A DNA stretch of 64,000 nt, taken from the NCBI RefSeq assembly GCF_014467015.1, contig NZ_CP058559.1, positions 3,631,372 to 3,695,371 on the forward strand, read 5' to 3'. Below the pieces are notes generated by a model, which saw nothing but the letters and a program-made list of their open reading frames with translations, was not told where the DNA came from and searched no databases. The DNA comes from Alkalicella caledoniensis (GTDB lineage Bacteria > Bacillota > Proteinivoracia > Proteinivoracales > Proteinivoracaceae). The position numbers and the translations under genes were made by a program. Shown one piece after another: positions 1 through 8,304 of this stretch (position 1 is the first letter of the stretch; each line of letters starts with the position of its first letter).

Positions 1-788
1 TACAAGAAATTTTCCAACTGGCATATGATAAAAAAATAAAATATATAGCTATAACCGATCATGATACAATAAAAGGTGTTAGAGAGGGAGAAAAGCTTGC
101 AAATAAGTATAATTTAAACCTTATTCCGGGGGTGGAAATTAATACTGAGTTCAACAAAAAGGAAGTACATGTCCTTGGATACTTTATAGATATAGATAAC
201 CCAAGCTTGACACAAGCCCTAGATAATCTGAGGAATGGACGTTTAAGTAGAGTGACAAAAATAGTGGAAAAACTTAAAAGCCTTGAAATAGATATAACAT
301 TAGATGATGTTCTTTTAGAAAGTAAAGGTGATTCTGTAGGGCGTCCACATGTTGCAAGGGCACTAATTAAAAAAGGATATGGAAAAACAGTAGCTGAGAT
401 ATTCGATAAGTATCTTGACATCAATAAACCAGCATATGTGGAGAGATTCAAGCTATCTCCTTTTGATGCCATTAAACTCATAAAAGAATCTGGAGGGATA
501 GCAGTATTAGCCCATCCTAGATTAGTTTTTGATGAAAAACTAGTTGACGAGATGCTTCCTTGCTTTGACGGTGTTGAAGTATATCATAGTGAACATAGTA
601 CTGAGGATTTTCTGATATATAAAGAGAAAGCTATTAAGAATAATTTGATAATAACAGGTGGCTCCGACTGCCATGGAAAAGGAAAAGGTCAGGATCAGGA
701 TATCTTGTTAGGAACTGTCAAAATTCCTGAAGAGTTCAAAGTCAGAATAAAAGAGATATACAAAGAGAGGTATGGCAAAAGTCAATAG
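1..788 (+). CDS. PHP-domain metal-dependent phosphoesterase, 5' end cut by the window
   Basis: The reading frame is already open at base 3, so the start lies upstream; 261 codons are visible. The PHP-superfamily metal motifs can be read in order: TDHDT near bases 57-71, PGVEINTEF, HVLGYFID, LAHPRL and finally GSDCHG. The family hydrolyses phosphoester bonds with a cluster of metal ions; relatives of this size (YciV/TrpH type) act on 3'-5' bisphosphonucleotides or on 5' ends of RNA. The exact substrate cannot be told from sequence. The gene ends 11 bases before a GntR-type regulator on the same strand, so the two may share a transcript. The internal GTG at 132 is not a start, because it would remove the first metal motif. 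Confidence 0.88.
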   Translation, partial: QEIFQLAYDKKIKYIAITDHDTIKGVREGEKLANKYNLNLIPGVEINTEFNKKEVHVLGYFIDIDNPSLTQALDNLRNGRLSRVTKIVEKLKSLEIDITLDDVLLESKGDSVGRPHVARALIKKGYGKTVAEIFDKYLDINKPAYVERFKLSPFDAIKLIKESGGIAVLAHPRLVFDEKLVDEMLPCFDGVEVYHSEHSTEDFLIYKEKAIKNNLIITGGSDCHGKGKGQDQDILLGTVKIPEEFKVRIKEIYKERYGKSQ

Positions 789-799
789 GGGGGAGTAAA

Positions 800-1789
800 A
801 TGACTAATTTTCTTTTACAAAGGGACAATAAGACACCACTTTACATCCAGGTAAAAGATAACATTCGCAGACTAATTAGTGAAGGAATCTGGAAACACGG
901 CATGAAGATTCCAACGGAGAGGGAGCTTTCAAAGGAGTTAAATGTAAGTCGTAATACAATAAGTGTTGCATTTCAAGAACTTGAAACTGAAGGAATATTG
1001 GTGTGTCAACAAGGAAGAGGAACTTTTGTTGCTGAAGCAGACGAAGCCTTAAAAAAAGAAAGTCGCAAGGAACGTTTAGTTAAAGTAGTGGATATCTGCT
1101 TAGATGAAGGTTTATCATTAGGTTTTTCCATGGATGAAATTTTGGCTATTATGTACGTAAGAGCAAGGGAAAAGAAAGAAATTTTAAATTCTGTAAAAGT
1201 ATTTTTTATAGAGTGTAATAAAGAACAGATGGATTATATCGCAAAACAACTATCTACAAACCTATCAATTCTAGTTGAACCTTTAAACCTAGACGAGATA
1301 TATGAAAATCCGAATCAGTTTTTAATTCTAGCGGAGAAAGCAGATATAATAGTAACTACATTTTTCCATTATAATCAAGTTAAGTCTATACCAGGATTTG
1401 AAAACAGAGATATCATACCAATTGCTTTATCCCCGCATTTAGAAACAATAGTTAAAATAGCAAGATTCCCAGCAGAAGAGAAGGTGGCATTGGTTTGCCA
1501 ATCAGAAATATTTGCAAATAAGATTAAATCTAGCCTTCAAAGTGCCGGGATAAATCACCTTCAAATAGACCAGTTTCTAACAGAAAGTGTTTTAGACTCA
1601 ACTCTTGAGAAAGACCTTCCTAATTACAAATATTTTATTACTTCGCCTGGTAAGAGAATGAAACTTACGAAGCTATTAGGAAGTTTTCACAACAAAGAAA
1701 TTATAGAATTTGTATTCCAGCCTGACTTAGCATCTATAAACCTTCTAAAGAGTTCTCTCCTAGAATTAAAAACAAAAAAGACTAAATAG
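800..1789 (+). CDS. GntR-family transcriptional regulator with unusual effector domain
   Basis: A 329-residue DNA-binding regulator. Residues about 10-78 form a winged helix of GntR type (PLYIQVKDNIRRLI, then PTERELSKELNVSRNTISVA, ending QQGRGTFVAE). The remaining 240 residues do not look like the UTRA or FCD effector domains. They include a stretch that reads like a Rossmann-type or periplasmic-binding-like fold (ADIIVTTFFHYNQV; EKVALVCQSEIFANKI), so the ligand is unknown. A strong Shine-Dalgarno (GGGGGAG) lies just before the ATG. It follows a PHP phosphoesterase by 11 bases and precedes a VanW protein, with a terminator-like hairpin between. DNA-binding role is well supported; target genes are not visible. 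Confidence 0.85.
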   Translation: MTNFLLQRDNKTPLYIQVKDNIRRLISEGIWKHGMKIPTERELSKELNVSRNTISVAFQELETEGILVCQQGRGTFVAEADEALKKESRKERLVKVVDICLDEGLSLGFSMDEILAIMYVRAREKKEILNSVKVFFIECNKEQMDYIAKQLSTNLSILVEPLNLDEIYENPNQFLILAEKADIIVTTFFHYNQVKSIPGFENRDIIPIALSPHLETIVKIARFPAEEKVALVCQSEIFANKIKSSLQSAGINHLQIDQFLTESVLDSTLEKDLPNYKYFITSPGKRMKLTKLLGSFHNKEIIEFVFQPDLASINLLKSSLLELKTKKTK

Positions 1790-1802
1790 AATAGTTATAA
1801 TT

Positions 1803-1843
1803 AAGCACCTCCGCAAATATTAATAATGCAGGAGGTGTTTATT
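1803..1843 (+). terminator. Terminator-like hairpin whose 3' arm is the ribosome binding site of the next gene
   Basis: CACCTCC (1806-1812) pairs with GGAGGTG (1831-1837). The pairing extends inward by GCA/TGC with one bulged A, and outward by AA/TT plus a G-T pair. A T-rich run follows. The same GGAGGTG is the Shine-Dalgarno for the TTG start at 1844, so folding would both end the GntR transcript and hide the VanW ribosome binding site. Confidence 0.6.
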
Positions 1844-3178
1844 TTGTCTAGGAAAAAAATAATTATTATATCTGTAGTATCAGTATTATGTATTTTACTT
1901 ACTGGGTTTACAACCTATATGGCAATGGATCATAGCAAATATAAAGACAAGTTCTTTCCAGGTATTATTGTTAATGAAGTGAATATAGGGGGTCAAAGTT
2001 TAGAGGAAGCAATAAAGGCTGTTCAATCAACTATTAATTTAAATGAATCATTTATTCTAACAATGAATGAGAATAAATGGGAAATTCCCCTTAAAGACAT
2101 TATTGTATATAATATTGAAACAACACTAACTGAAATATACAACGATCTTCAAGAACATGGTTTTTGGTCTTCTTTAAATATAAGAAGGACTCTAAAGAAA
2201 AATAACGAAACCCATCATTTAGACTTTGCTATAAAAGATACTCTTACTGAAATCATAGATGAGATAAAAACAGATGTAGATATACAACCAGAAAATGCTG
2301 AATTTAGAATTAGTAGCGATAAAAAAGTTTCAATTAAACCCCATAAAAATGGATACATAGTCTCTGTTGATGAAACAATAAAAGCCATAAAAAATGAACT
2401 AACAAAAAATAATCTTCAAGCAGGTGTAGTTTTTGAGTTAGTGGAACCTGATATGACAACTGCATATTTAGAGAGCCTTAAAGTAGTAAATCACTTATCT
2501 TCAACAGCTACCAATTATGCAGGCACTGGGGAAAATAGAATTTTCAATATACAAAGAGCTGCATCAAGGGTTAAAAATCATCTTCTACTCCCTGGTGATA
2601 CCTTTTCATATAATGAAGTTGTGGGGCCAGCAAATAAAGCAAATGGCTTTAAAGAAGCTTTAATTATTGTAAATGGAGAGTTTGTTCCAGGGTTTGGGGG
2701 AGGAGTATGTCAGCTATCTTCCAACATTTACTGGGGCGCTTTAAAAGCTGATCTGGAGATAGTACAACGGAAAAATCACGGAAGGCCTGTGGGTTACATG
2801 CCGTTAGGTTTAGATGCAACAATCGCATACCCATCCCTTGACTTAAAGTTCAAAAACAACACACCATATGGGGTTCTCATAAACACAGTTACTACCTCCA
2901 CACATGTTACTGTAGATTTTTATAGCTACAAGCCCCATTATCCTGATATAAAATTTGAACATGAGAAGGAAGTAATACCCTTTACAACGGAATATCGAAA
3001 CAATGAAAACTTATCTGTCGGTGAAGAAAAGGTTATCTCGAAGGGATCTGTTGGATACAAAGTAAAAACCTATAGACTAATAACAAGAAATGGAACAACT
3101 AAAAGGGAACTACTAAATAATGACACATACAGGCCAGCACCAAGGGTTATAGAAAGAAATAAAAATACCAGTAACTAG
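1844..3178 (+). CDS. VanW-family cell-envelope protein with C-terminal G5 domain
   Basis: 444 residues starting at TTG 1844, six bases after GGAGGTG; an in-frame ATG at 1826 lies upstream of that site and is unlikely. An N-terminal membrane segment (residues about 5-25) is followed by a YoaR-type putative peptidoglycan-binding region (about 45-150), a VanW domain (about 210-350, with GDTFSYNEVVGP and FGGGVCQLSSNIYW) and a G5-like domain at the end (about 370-435, SVGEEKVISKGSVGYKV). VanW proteins occur in vancomycin-resistance clusters and widely in Clostridia, but their biochemical role is unknown. G5 domains are linked to N-acetylglucosamine binding. It is probably anchored outside the membrane, bound to the wall. 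It is set off by terminators on both sides. Confidence 0.88.
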   Translation: MSRKKIIIISVVSVLCILLTGFTTYMAMDHSKYKDKFFPGIIVNEVNIGGQSLEEAIKAVQSTINLNESFILTMNENKWEIPLKDIIVYNIETTLTEIYNDLQEHGFWSSLNIRRTLKKNNETHHLDFAIKDTLTEIIDEIKTDVDIQPENAEFRISSDKKVSIKPHKNGYIVSVDETIKAIKNELTKNNLQAGVVFELVEPDMTTAYLESLKVVNHLSSTATNYAGTGENRIFNIQRAASRVKNHLLLPGDTFSYNEVVGPANKANGFKEALIIVNGEFVPGFGGGVCQLSSNIYWGALKADLEIVQRKNHGRPVGYMPLGLDATIAYPSLDLKFKNNTPYGVLINTVTTSTHVTVDFYSYKPHYPDIKFEHEKEVIPFTTEYRNNENLSVGEEKVISKGSVGYKVKTYRLITRNGTTKRELLNNDTYRPAPRVIERNKNTSN

Positions 3179-3273
3179 ATAATAATAAAATAAAAACTGT
3201 AATAGTCTTGAAAGGTCTTCTGTTTCATGTAATAATATATGAAGAAACTAAAATATTAGGGGAGGAATTTTTC

Positions 3274-3846
3274 ATGTCAAAACAGATTCCAGTTGGTGTT
3301 TCTAACAGGCACCTACATTTGTCTCAAGAAGATCTATATAAATTATTTGGTGAAGGCTATGAGCTAACACATCTTAAAGATCTAGCACAACCTGGTCAGT
3401 TCGCTGCAGAAGAAACAGTAGAAATCCAAGGACCTAAAGGTAAGATTGGCAAAGTGAGAGTACTAGGCCCTACAAGAGAACAAACACAAATAGAAATATC
3501 TAAAACAGATAGTTTCTCTTTAGGAATAAAGCCTCCTGTAAGGGACTCCGGTTCTTTATTAGGAAGTGCACCTATTACTGTAATTGGACCAAAGGGTGAA
3601 GTAGAGCTTACTGAAGGGGTTATAATCGCCCAAAGACACATTCACATGCACACAACAGATGCAGAAGAATTAGGTCTAAAGGATAAGGAAGTGGTAACAG
3701 TTGAAACACAAGGTGATAGAGGAGTAATGTTCAAAAATGTTCTAATAAGAGCAAATGAGGCATTTGCTCTGGAGTTCCACATAGATACGGATGAAGCAAA
3801 TGGTGCCGGTGTAAAAAATGGAGACTTTGTTAACATAGTTAAGTAA
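3274..3846 (+). CDS. pduL: Phosphate propanoyltransferase (PduL-type phosphotransacylase)
   Basis: 190 residues from ATG 3274, just after GGGGAGGA; the frame extends upstream to 3208, but that part lacks a ribosome site. PduL enzymes move an acyl group between coenzyme A and phosphate, giving acyl phosphate for ATP formation with acetate or propionate kinase. The zinc-binding histidines of the family are visible in RHLHLS near the N terminus and RHIHMH near residue 123, and the two beta-barrel halves are full length. No encapsulation peptide of microcompartment type and no Pdu or Eut neighbours are seen, so this is probably a free fermentative phosphotransacylase. It is a single-gene unit with its own terminator. 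Confidence 0.92.
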   Translation: MSKQIPVGVSNRHLHLSQEDLYKLFGEGYELTHLKDLAQPGQFAAEETVEIQGPKGKIGKVRVLGPTREQTQIEISKTDSFSLGIKPPVRDSGSLLGSAPITVIGPKGEVELTEGVIIAQRHIHMHTTDAEELGLKDKEVVTVETQGDRGVMFKNVLIRANEAFALEFHIDTDEANGAGVKNGDFVNIVK

Positions 3847-3848
3847 AT

Positions 3849-3900
3849 AACAATAATAAACCCCAAGAAAAGAACTTTTCTTGGGGTTTACTATTGTTAA
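3849..3900 (+). terminator. Intrinsic terminator after pduL
   Basis: A long near-perfect inverted repeat: CCCCAAGAAAAG (3861-3872) pairs with CTTTTCTTGGGG (3875-3886), and flanking AACAATA/TATTGTT sequences extend the stem. It starts within six bases of the pduL stop. Confidence 0.85.
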
Positions 3901-4376
3901 AAAATTACCCCTGGACATTGTCCAAGGGTAGGGGGAAAAAGACTCGCAAGCCACAGTATATTTTTTTCCTGCAGGAAAATTGCTATCGCCTTTTTCCTTC
4001 AGTTATAGCTTTGTCAGATTAGGCAAATTTTAAACAATTAAAATTTGGAAGTAAAAAATAGGTATAAATATGATGCAATCTAAAAATGTAAAATTTATAT
4101 AAATAATCACTATACAGGAAGAATAAGAAGATATCTTGAGTGTTTAGAAGCTAAGTTTATTATATTACCCAAAATAGTACTTTTTATGCAGAATACATTA
4201 TGCTATAATGAACTTGTTCCGAGAGGACATATGTCACAGAAGTGGACAAAAACTTTATGTTCAAGAAAGTACATACCTAAATTTTTTTGTCGAACTATTA
4301 TAATGTTTTCACTTTCACTTGTGTGAGATAAGGGGAAACCCTATCTAATATAAAATTATAATAATATCAGGAGGTA
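3901..4376. other. Long non-coding leader region before the duplicated lipoprotein gene
   Basis: 475 bases without a convincing gene. It holds a bulged hairpin at 3909-3928 (CCCTGGAC, ATT loop, GTCCAAGGG), a TATAAT at 4204-4209 with only a weak -35, a short palindrome GACATATGTC near 4224, and just before the lipoprotein gene a hairpin AGAT(A)AGGG-GAAA-CCCTATCT at about 4326-4346. The 3909-4000 part looks structured, but I could not match it to a known riboswitch class. Confidence 0.4.
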
Positions 4377-4382
4377 ATGAGT

Positions 4383-5414
4383 GTGAAAAAATTATTCGCT
4401 TTAATGTTAGTATCAATCCTAGCACTATCTTTATTTGCTGGATGTTCTTCGGACAACGAAGAGCCAACTCCAGGAACTGATCCAGTTGAAAACAACGAAA
4501 CTGTAAAAGTGGGTCTTGGAAGTGTAAGTACACTTGCTAAATCAAGGGATGCAGAAGGTGAAACTACTGCTCAAGCACAAGTTGATACCACAATTGCAGC
4601 TGCTTCATTCGATTCAGAAGGTAGAGTATTAACAGTAGCTATCGATGTAGCTCAAGCAAGAGTCGCTTACGACGATGAAATGCAAATCACTACAGATACA
4701 AGTGCTGAGGTAAAATCAAAACTTCAATTAGGTGACGCTTATAACATGAAGCCTCGTTCTGAAATTGGTAAAGAGTGGTATGAGCAAATGGCTGAGCTTG
4801 AAGCTTGGATGATTGGTAAAACTGTTGCTGAAATTAAAGCTATGGACCTAGAAGATAACAGACCAGCTGACGCTGACCTTACTTCAAGTGTTACTATCAC
4901 TGTAGATACCTATATCGCAGCTTTAGAAAAAGCTTATGCTAACGCTGTTGAAGTTGAAAATGTAGACAAAGTAGGTTTAGGTGTTACTATAAGTATAGCT
5001 AAATCAAGAAGTGCTAGTGAAGAAAACACTGCTCAAGCACAAGTTGATTCAACTTTCTCTGCAACTGCAGTAGACGCTGATGGTAAAGTAGTTGCTACTT
5101 TCATCGATGTTGCTCAAGTAAGAGTTGCATTTGATGAAGATGGAGCAGTTACTAATGACAGAGCTGCTGAGCTAAAAACTAAGTATGAACTTGGAGATGC
5201 TTATAACATGAAACCTCGTTCAGAAATTGGTAAAGAGTGGGATGAGCAAATGGCTGAGCTTGAAGCTTGGATGATTGGCAAAACTATCTCTGAAATCAAA
5301 GGTATGGACCTAGAAGATAACAGACCAGCTGATGCTGACCTTACTTCAAGTGTTACTATCACTGTAGATACGTATATCCTTGCTGTAGACAGAGCAGTAG
5401 CTAACGGTAAATAA
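4383..5414 (+). CDS. Lipoprotein with two tandem FMN-binding-like repeats
   Basis: 343 residues from GTG 4383 (eight bases after AGGAGG; an ATG at 4377 is too close to it). A lipoprotein signal (LALSLFAGCSS) places it on the outer face of the membrane. The rest is two copies of a domain of about 145 residues, each running from VGLG through AQAQVD, GDAYNMKPRSEIGKEW, EAWMIGKT, and DLEDNRPADADLTSSVTITVD. The repeats share long identical runs, so the duplication is recent or kept uniform. The ending DLTSSVT sits where FMN-binding domains carry the S/T-G-A-S/T flavinylation site, but the Gly-Ala is replaced. The next gene encodes ApbE, the enzyme that attaches FMN to such sites. A flavoprotein role is plausible but not shown. 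Confidence 0.75.
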   Translation: MKKLFALMLVSILALSLFAGCSSDNEEPTPGTDPVENNETVKVGLGSVSTLAKSRDAEGETTAQAQVDTTIAAASFDSEGRVLTVAIDVAQARVAYDDEMQITTDTSAEVKSKLQLGDAYNMKPRSEIGKEWYEQMAELEAWMIGKTVAEIKAMDLEDNRPADADLTSSVTITVDTYIAALEKAYANAVEVENVDKVGLGVTISIAKSRSASEENTAQAQVDSTFSATAVDADGKVVATFIDVAQVRVAFDEDGAVTNDRAAELKTKYELGDAYNMKPRSEIGKEWDEQMAELEAWMIGKTISEIKGMDLEDNRPADADLTSSVTITVDTYILAVDRAVANGK

Positions 5415-5434
5415 TATTTAATAGATAAAAAAAT

Positions 5435-5466
5435 AAAATCACTCCTTATATAAGGAGTGATTTTAT
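5435..5466 (+). terminator. Intrinsic terminator after the repeat lipoprotein
   Basis: AAAATCACTCCTTA pairs with TAAGGAGTGATTTT around a TA centre. It separates the lipoprotein from apbE, so the two have partly separate transcription. Confidence 0.85.
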
Positions 5467-5502
5467 ACTATCAACCTTTATTAATTATGAAAGGGGATTA
5501 AA

Positions 5503-6582
5503 ATGAAAAAGAATGTTGTCGTAATAATAACACTAATGCTTTTACTAACAGCATGTAACACCTCCACTCCTTCTGAACCTGAATATAATAGATACACAAA
5601 TAGTTTTTTAGACACATTTAATACACTGACTGTTGTAATAGGGTACACAGAAACCGAAGAGGAATTTAATAATTATTTTGATATAATTCATCAAAGGTTT
5701 CAAGATCTGCACGCTTTGTACGACATTTATAATGACTATGAAGGAATAAACAATATAAAAACAATAAATGATAATGCTGGAATTAAACCAGTAGAAGTCC
5801 ACGAAGACCTTATAAATCTGATACTTACTTCACAGAAATGGAATGCAGAAATAGGACCTCGTACAAATATCGCTTTAGGACCTGTGACTAAGATATGGAA
5901 TAAATATCGTAACGAAGGTATTGATGACCCAGAAAACGCGAAAATACCAGAGTTAGGGGACTTACAAAGGGCAGCACAATTAACTGATATTAACGAAGTA
6001 ATTGTTGATAAAGAAAATAACACTGTCTTTTTACAAGAAGGTATGAGCCTTGATGTGGGTGCCATAGCTAAAGGTTATGCAGTGGAACTAGTATCCAATG
6101 AAGTTGAGGAAATGGGCTTTATATCAGGCATAATTAGTGGTGGTGGTAATGTAAGGGTTATTGGAAAACCGTTAGATGGTGTGAGAGCAAGATGGGGTAT
6201 AGGTATTCAAGACCCTGACGCATCTATAATTTCTGAAAACAAAAACCTTGATACTGTTTTTATAACAGATGCATCTGTTGTAAGCAGTGGAGACTATCAA
6301 AGGTTTTATTATGCTGATGGTCAATATCTCCATCATATTATCGATCCTGACACCCTTATGCCAGGTAAATACTACAGGGCAGTTACAATAGTTGCAAAGG
6401 ACTCTGGATTAGCAGACTTTCTTTCAACAGAATTGTTTTTGATGCCCTACGAAGAGAGTTTTGCTTTAGCAGAGAGTTTAGACGGAGTTGAAGTTGTATG
6501 GGTAATGCCAGATGGTGAGCTAAGGGCAACTGATGGAATGAAAGCAATAATGAGCAGTCATGGAGCAACATCTACTGATTAA
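5503..6582 (+). CDS. apbE: FAD:protein FMN transferase (ApbE), lipoprotein
   Basis: 359 residues, full family length, with a lipoprotein signal (LMLLLTACN) that puts it outside the membrane. ApbE uses FAD to attach FMN to a threonine or serine of target proteins, with magnesium. The family motifs are visible: SLDVGAIAKGYAVE, the glycine loop ISGGGNVRVIG, and HHIIDPDT near residue 275. In most ApbE proteins HIIDP-T is followed by G; here two extra residues intervene (TLMPG). The gene follows, after a terminator, a lipoprotein with two FMN-binding-like repeats, which is its most likely local substrate. A terminator lies directly behind the stop. Function is well supported; the substrate is inferred. 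Confidence 0.92.
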   Translation: MKKNVVVIITLMLLLTACNTSTPSEPEYNRYTNSFLDTFNTLTVVIGYTETEEEFNNYFDIIHQRFQDLHALYDIYNDYEGINNIKTINDNAGIKPVEVHEDLINLILTSQKWNAEIGPRTNIALGPVTKIWNKYRNEGIDDPENAKIPELGDLQRAAQLTDINEVIVDKENNTVFLQEGMSLDVGAIAKGYAVELVSNEVEEMGFISGIISGGGNVRVIGKPLDGVRARWGIGIQDPDASIISENKNLDTVFITDASVVSSGDYQRFYYADGQYLHHIIDPDTLMPGKYYRAVTIVAKDSGLADFLSTELFLMPYEESFALAESLDGVEVVWVMPDGELRATDGMKAIMSSHGATSTD

Positions 6583-6606
6583 GACGCCATAATGGCGTCT
6601 TTCTGA
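6582..6606 (+). terminator. Intrinsic terminator after apbE
   Basis: AGACGCCAT and ATGGCGTCT form a nine-base-pair stem around a single A, followed by TTTCT. It begins at the apbE stop codon. Confidence 0.85.
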
Positions 6607-6761
6607 TTTTCCTAGAGCAAATTTTACGAAAAAAACTCAATTTACGTAAAAGATTTTGCATGCTAGGGTACTTAGAATTTCATTTCTTTAAATAATAGGT
6701 AATATGTGCTATAATATTTTACATTGAATTATTGATTATTGCTCTAGGAGGGTACAAAAAA

Positions 6762-8102
6762 ATGGAAGTAGAAAATAAACATTTTATTATACACACTTAT
6801 GGTTGTCAAATGAATGTCCATGATAGTGAGATATTAGCTGGTATGTTAGGTCAAATGGGTTATTCTCAGACATCTAAAGAGGAAGAAGCAGATATTATAC
6901 TTATAAACACTTGTACAATTAGGGATAAGGCTGAACAAAAGGTTTTCGGTAAGCTAGGGGCACTTAAAAAGCTTAAAGAAGAAAAGCCTAACCTTATTGT
7001 AGGTATTTGTGGATGTATGTCTCAACAAGAAGAAGTTGCTGAGAAAATAAAGAAAAGTTACAGGCATGTTGATTTGCTTTTCGGAACGCATAACGTTCAT
7101 CAGCTTCCTGAGATGATTAAGAAAATACTATTCAATAATGAAAGGGTATTTGAAATCTGGGAAAAAGAAGGGGAAGTGGTTGAAGGCTTGCCACAGCAAA
7201 GAAATGAAGGTGTATCTGCCTGGGTTACTATTACCTATGGTTGTAACAACTTCTGCACCTACTGTATAGTACCTTATGTTAGAGGAAGAGAGAGAAGTAG
7301 AAAACCAGAGGACATAGTTGAGGAAACCAAAAGACTTGCCAGTGAAGGTTTTAAAGAGATAACCTTACTAGGTCAAAATGTAAATAGTTACGGTAAAGAT
7401 TTTGATGAGTCTTACGACTTTGCAGATTTAATTAAGGATTTAGATGACATAGAAGGTATTGAAAGAATTAGATATATGACATCTCATCCTAGGGACTTTA
7501 CAGATAAATTAGTAGATGTAATTGCAAACTCTAAAAAGGTATGTAACCATTTTCATTTACCTGTACAAGCAGGAAGTAATACTGTATTGAAGAAAATGAA
7601 CCGAGGCTACACTAGGGAAGAATACTTGGAATTAGTGGGTAAAATAAAGAAATCCATGGGGCATGTAGCAATTACTACTGACTTAATTGTTGGGTTCCCA
7701 GGTGAAACTGAAGAAGATTTCCAAGCTACATTAGACCTTGTAAGCCAAGTTAGATTTGACTCAGCTTTTACTTTTGCATACTCACCAAGAACTGGTACTC
7801 CAGCAGCTAAAATGGAAGAACAAGTGAGAAAGGAAGATAAAAGCCGTAGACTAACAGCTCTAATCGACCTTCAAAACCAGATATCAAAAGAGATTAACGA
7901 AGGAAGCTATTTAGGAAATACATTCACAGTATTAGTTGAAGGGCCAAGTAAAAATAACCCCGATTTTCTAAGTGGTAGAACAACAACTAACAAGTTAGTA
8001 AACTTTTCAGCACCATCTAATGAAAGTCTAGTGGGGCAAATAGTTAAGGTTAAAATAATAGAAGCACAGACATGGTCACTACTAGGGGAAGTTGTTCTTT
8101 AG
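6762..8102 (+). CDS. miaB: tRNA-2-methylthio-N6-dimethylallyladenosine synthase
   Basis: 446 residues from ATG 6762, after TAGGAGGG; the frame opens earlier at a TTG without a ribosome site. MiaB is a radical-SAM enzyme that adds a methylthio group to i6A37 in tRNAs reading UNN codons. The N-terminal cluster-binding cysteines are in TYGCQMN, NTCTIRDKAEQ and CGCMSQQ; the radical-SAM motif is NNFCTYCIVPYVRG (CxxxCxxC). The C-terminal 65 residues form a TRAM RNA-binding domain. The gene that makes its substrate base (miaA) lies 5.4 kb downstream in the same direction, behind mutS and mutL. A TATAAT at 6710-6715 may be its promoter. Confidence 0.96.
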   Translation: MEVENKHFIIHTYGCQMNVHDSEILAGMLGQMGYSQTSKEEEADIILINTCTIRDKAEQKVFGKLGALKKLKEEKPNLIVGICGCMSQQEEVAEKIKKSYRHVDLLFGTHNVHQLPEMIKKILFNNERVFEIWEKEGEVVEGLPQQRNEGVSAWVTITYGCNNFCTYCIVPYVRGRERSRKPEDIVEETKRLASEGFKEITLLGQNVNSYGKDFDESYDFADLIKDLDDIEGIERIRYMTSHPRDFTDKLVDVIANSKKVCNHFHLPVQAGSNTVLKKMNRGYTREEYLELVGKIKKSMGHVAITTDLIVGFPGETEEDFQATLDLVSQVRFDSAFTFAYSPRTGTPAAKMEEQVRKEDKSRRLTALIDLQNQISKEINEGSYLGNTFTVLVEGPSKNNPDFLSGRTTTNKLVNFSAPSNESLVGQIVKVKIIEAQTWSLLGEVVL

Positions 8103-8161
8103 TTATTAGTTTATAGTTGTAAGCCGATAGCTAATAGCCGCTAAAGAATACACTCCGTACT

Positions 8162-8206
8162 AACAAGGGGGTATTATCCATCCATGGTTAATACCCCCTT
8201 GTTTTG
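8162..8206 (+). terminator. Terminator after miaB
   Basis: ACAAGGGGGTATTA pairs with TTAATACCCCCTTGT, with a short loop containing TCCATCCATGG, followed by TTTTG. It separates miaB from mutS. Confidence 0.8.
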
Positions 8207-8248
8207 CTATATAAAGCACTTCCTGTCCAACTAACCAACTCCTGTCCA

Positions 8249-8278
8249 CTGTCCAACTATCCTGGCATATGGTATAAT
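8249..8278 (+). promoter_or_regulatory. Probable mutS promoter
   Basis: TATAAT at 8273-8278 lies 17 bases after TGTCCA at 8250-8255 and about 27 bases before the mutS start. The -35 is weak. The motif CCTGTCCA also occurs at 8222 and 8241. Confidence 0.5.
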
Positions 8279-8304
8279 ATTTTATATAATAAGGGGGTAG
8301 ATTC

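Noticed and set aside
3930..4000. Possible c-di-GMP-I riboswitch (GACTCGCAAGCCAC segment)
   Set aside because: The conserved ACGCAAAG core is broken by an insertion and a deletion, the upstream CAAAC segment and the GNRA tetraloop helix are not seen, and the 3' receptor segment does not match.
6732..6761. Longer MiaB start at TTG 6732
   Set aside because: The extra ten residues would be encoded by the ribosome-site region; ATG 6762 sits behind TAGGAGGG.
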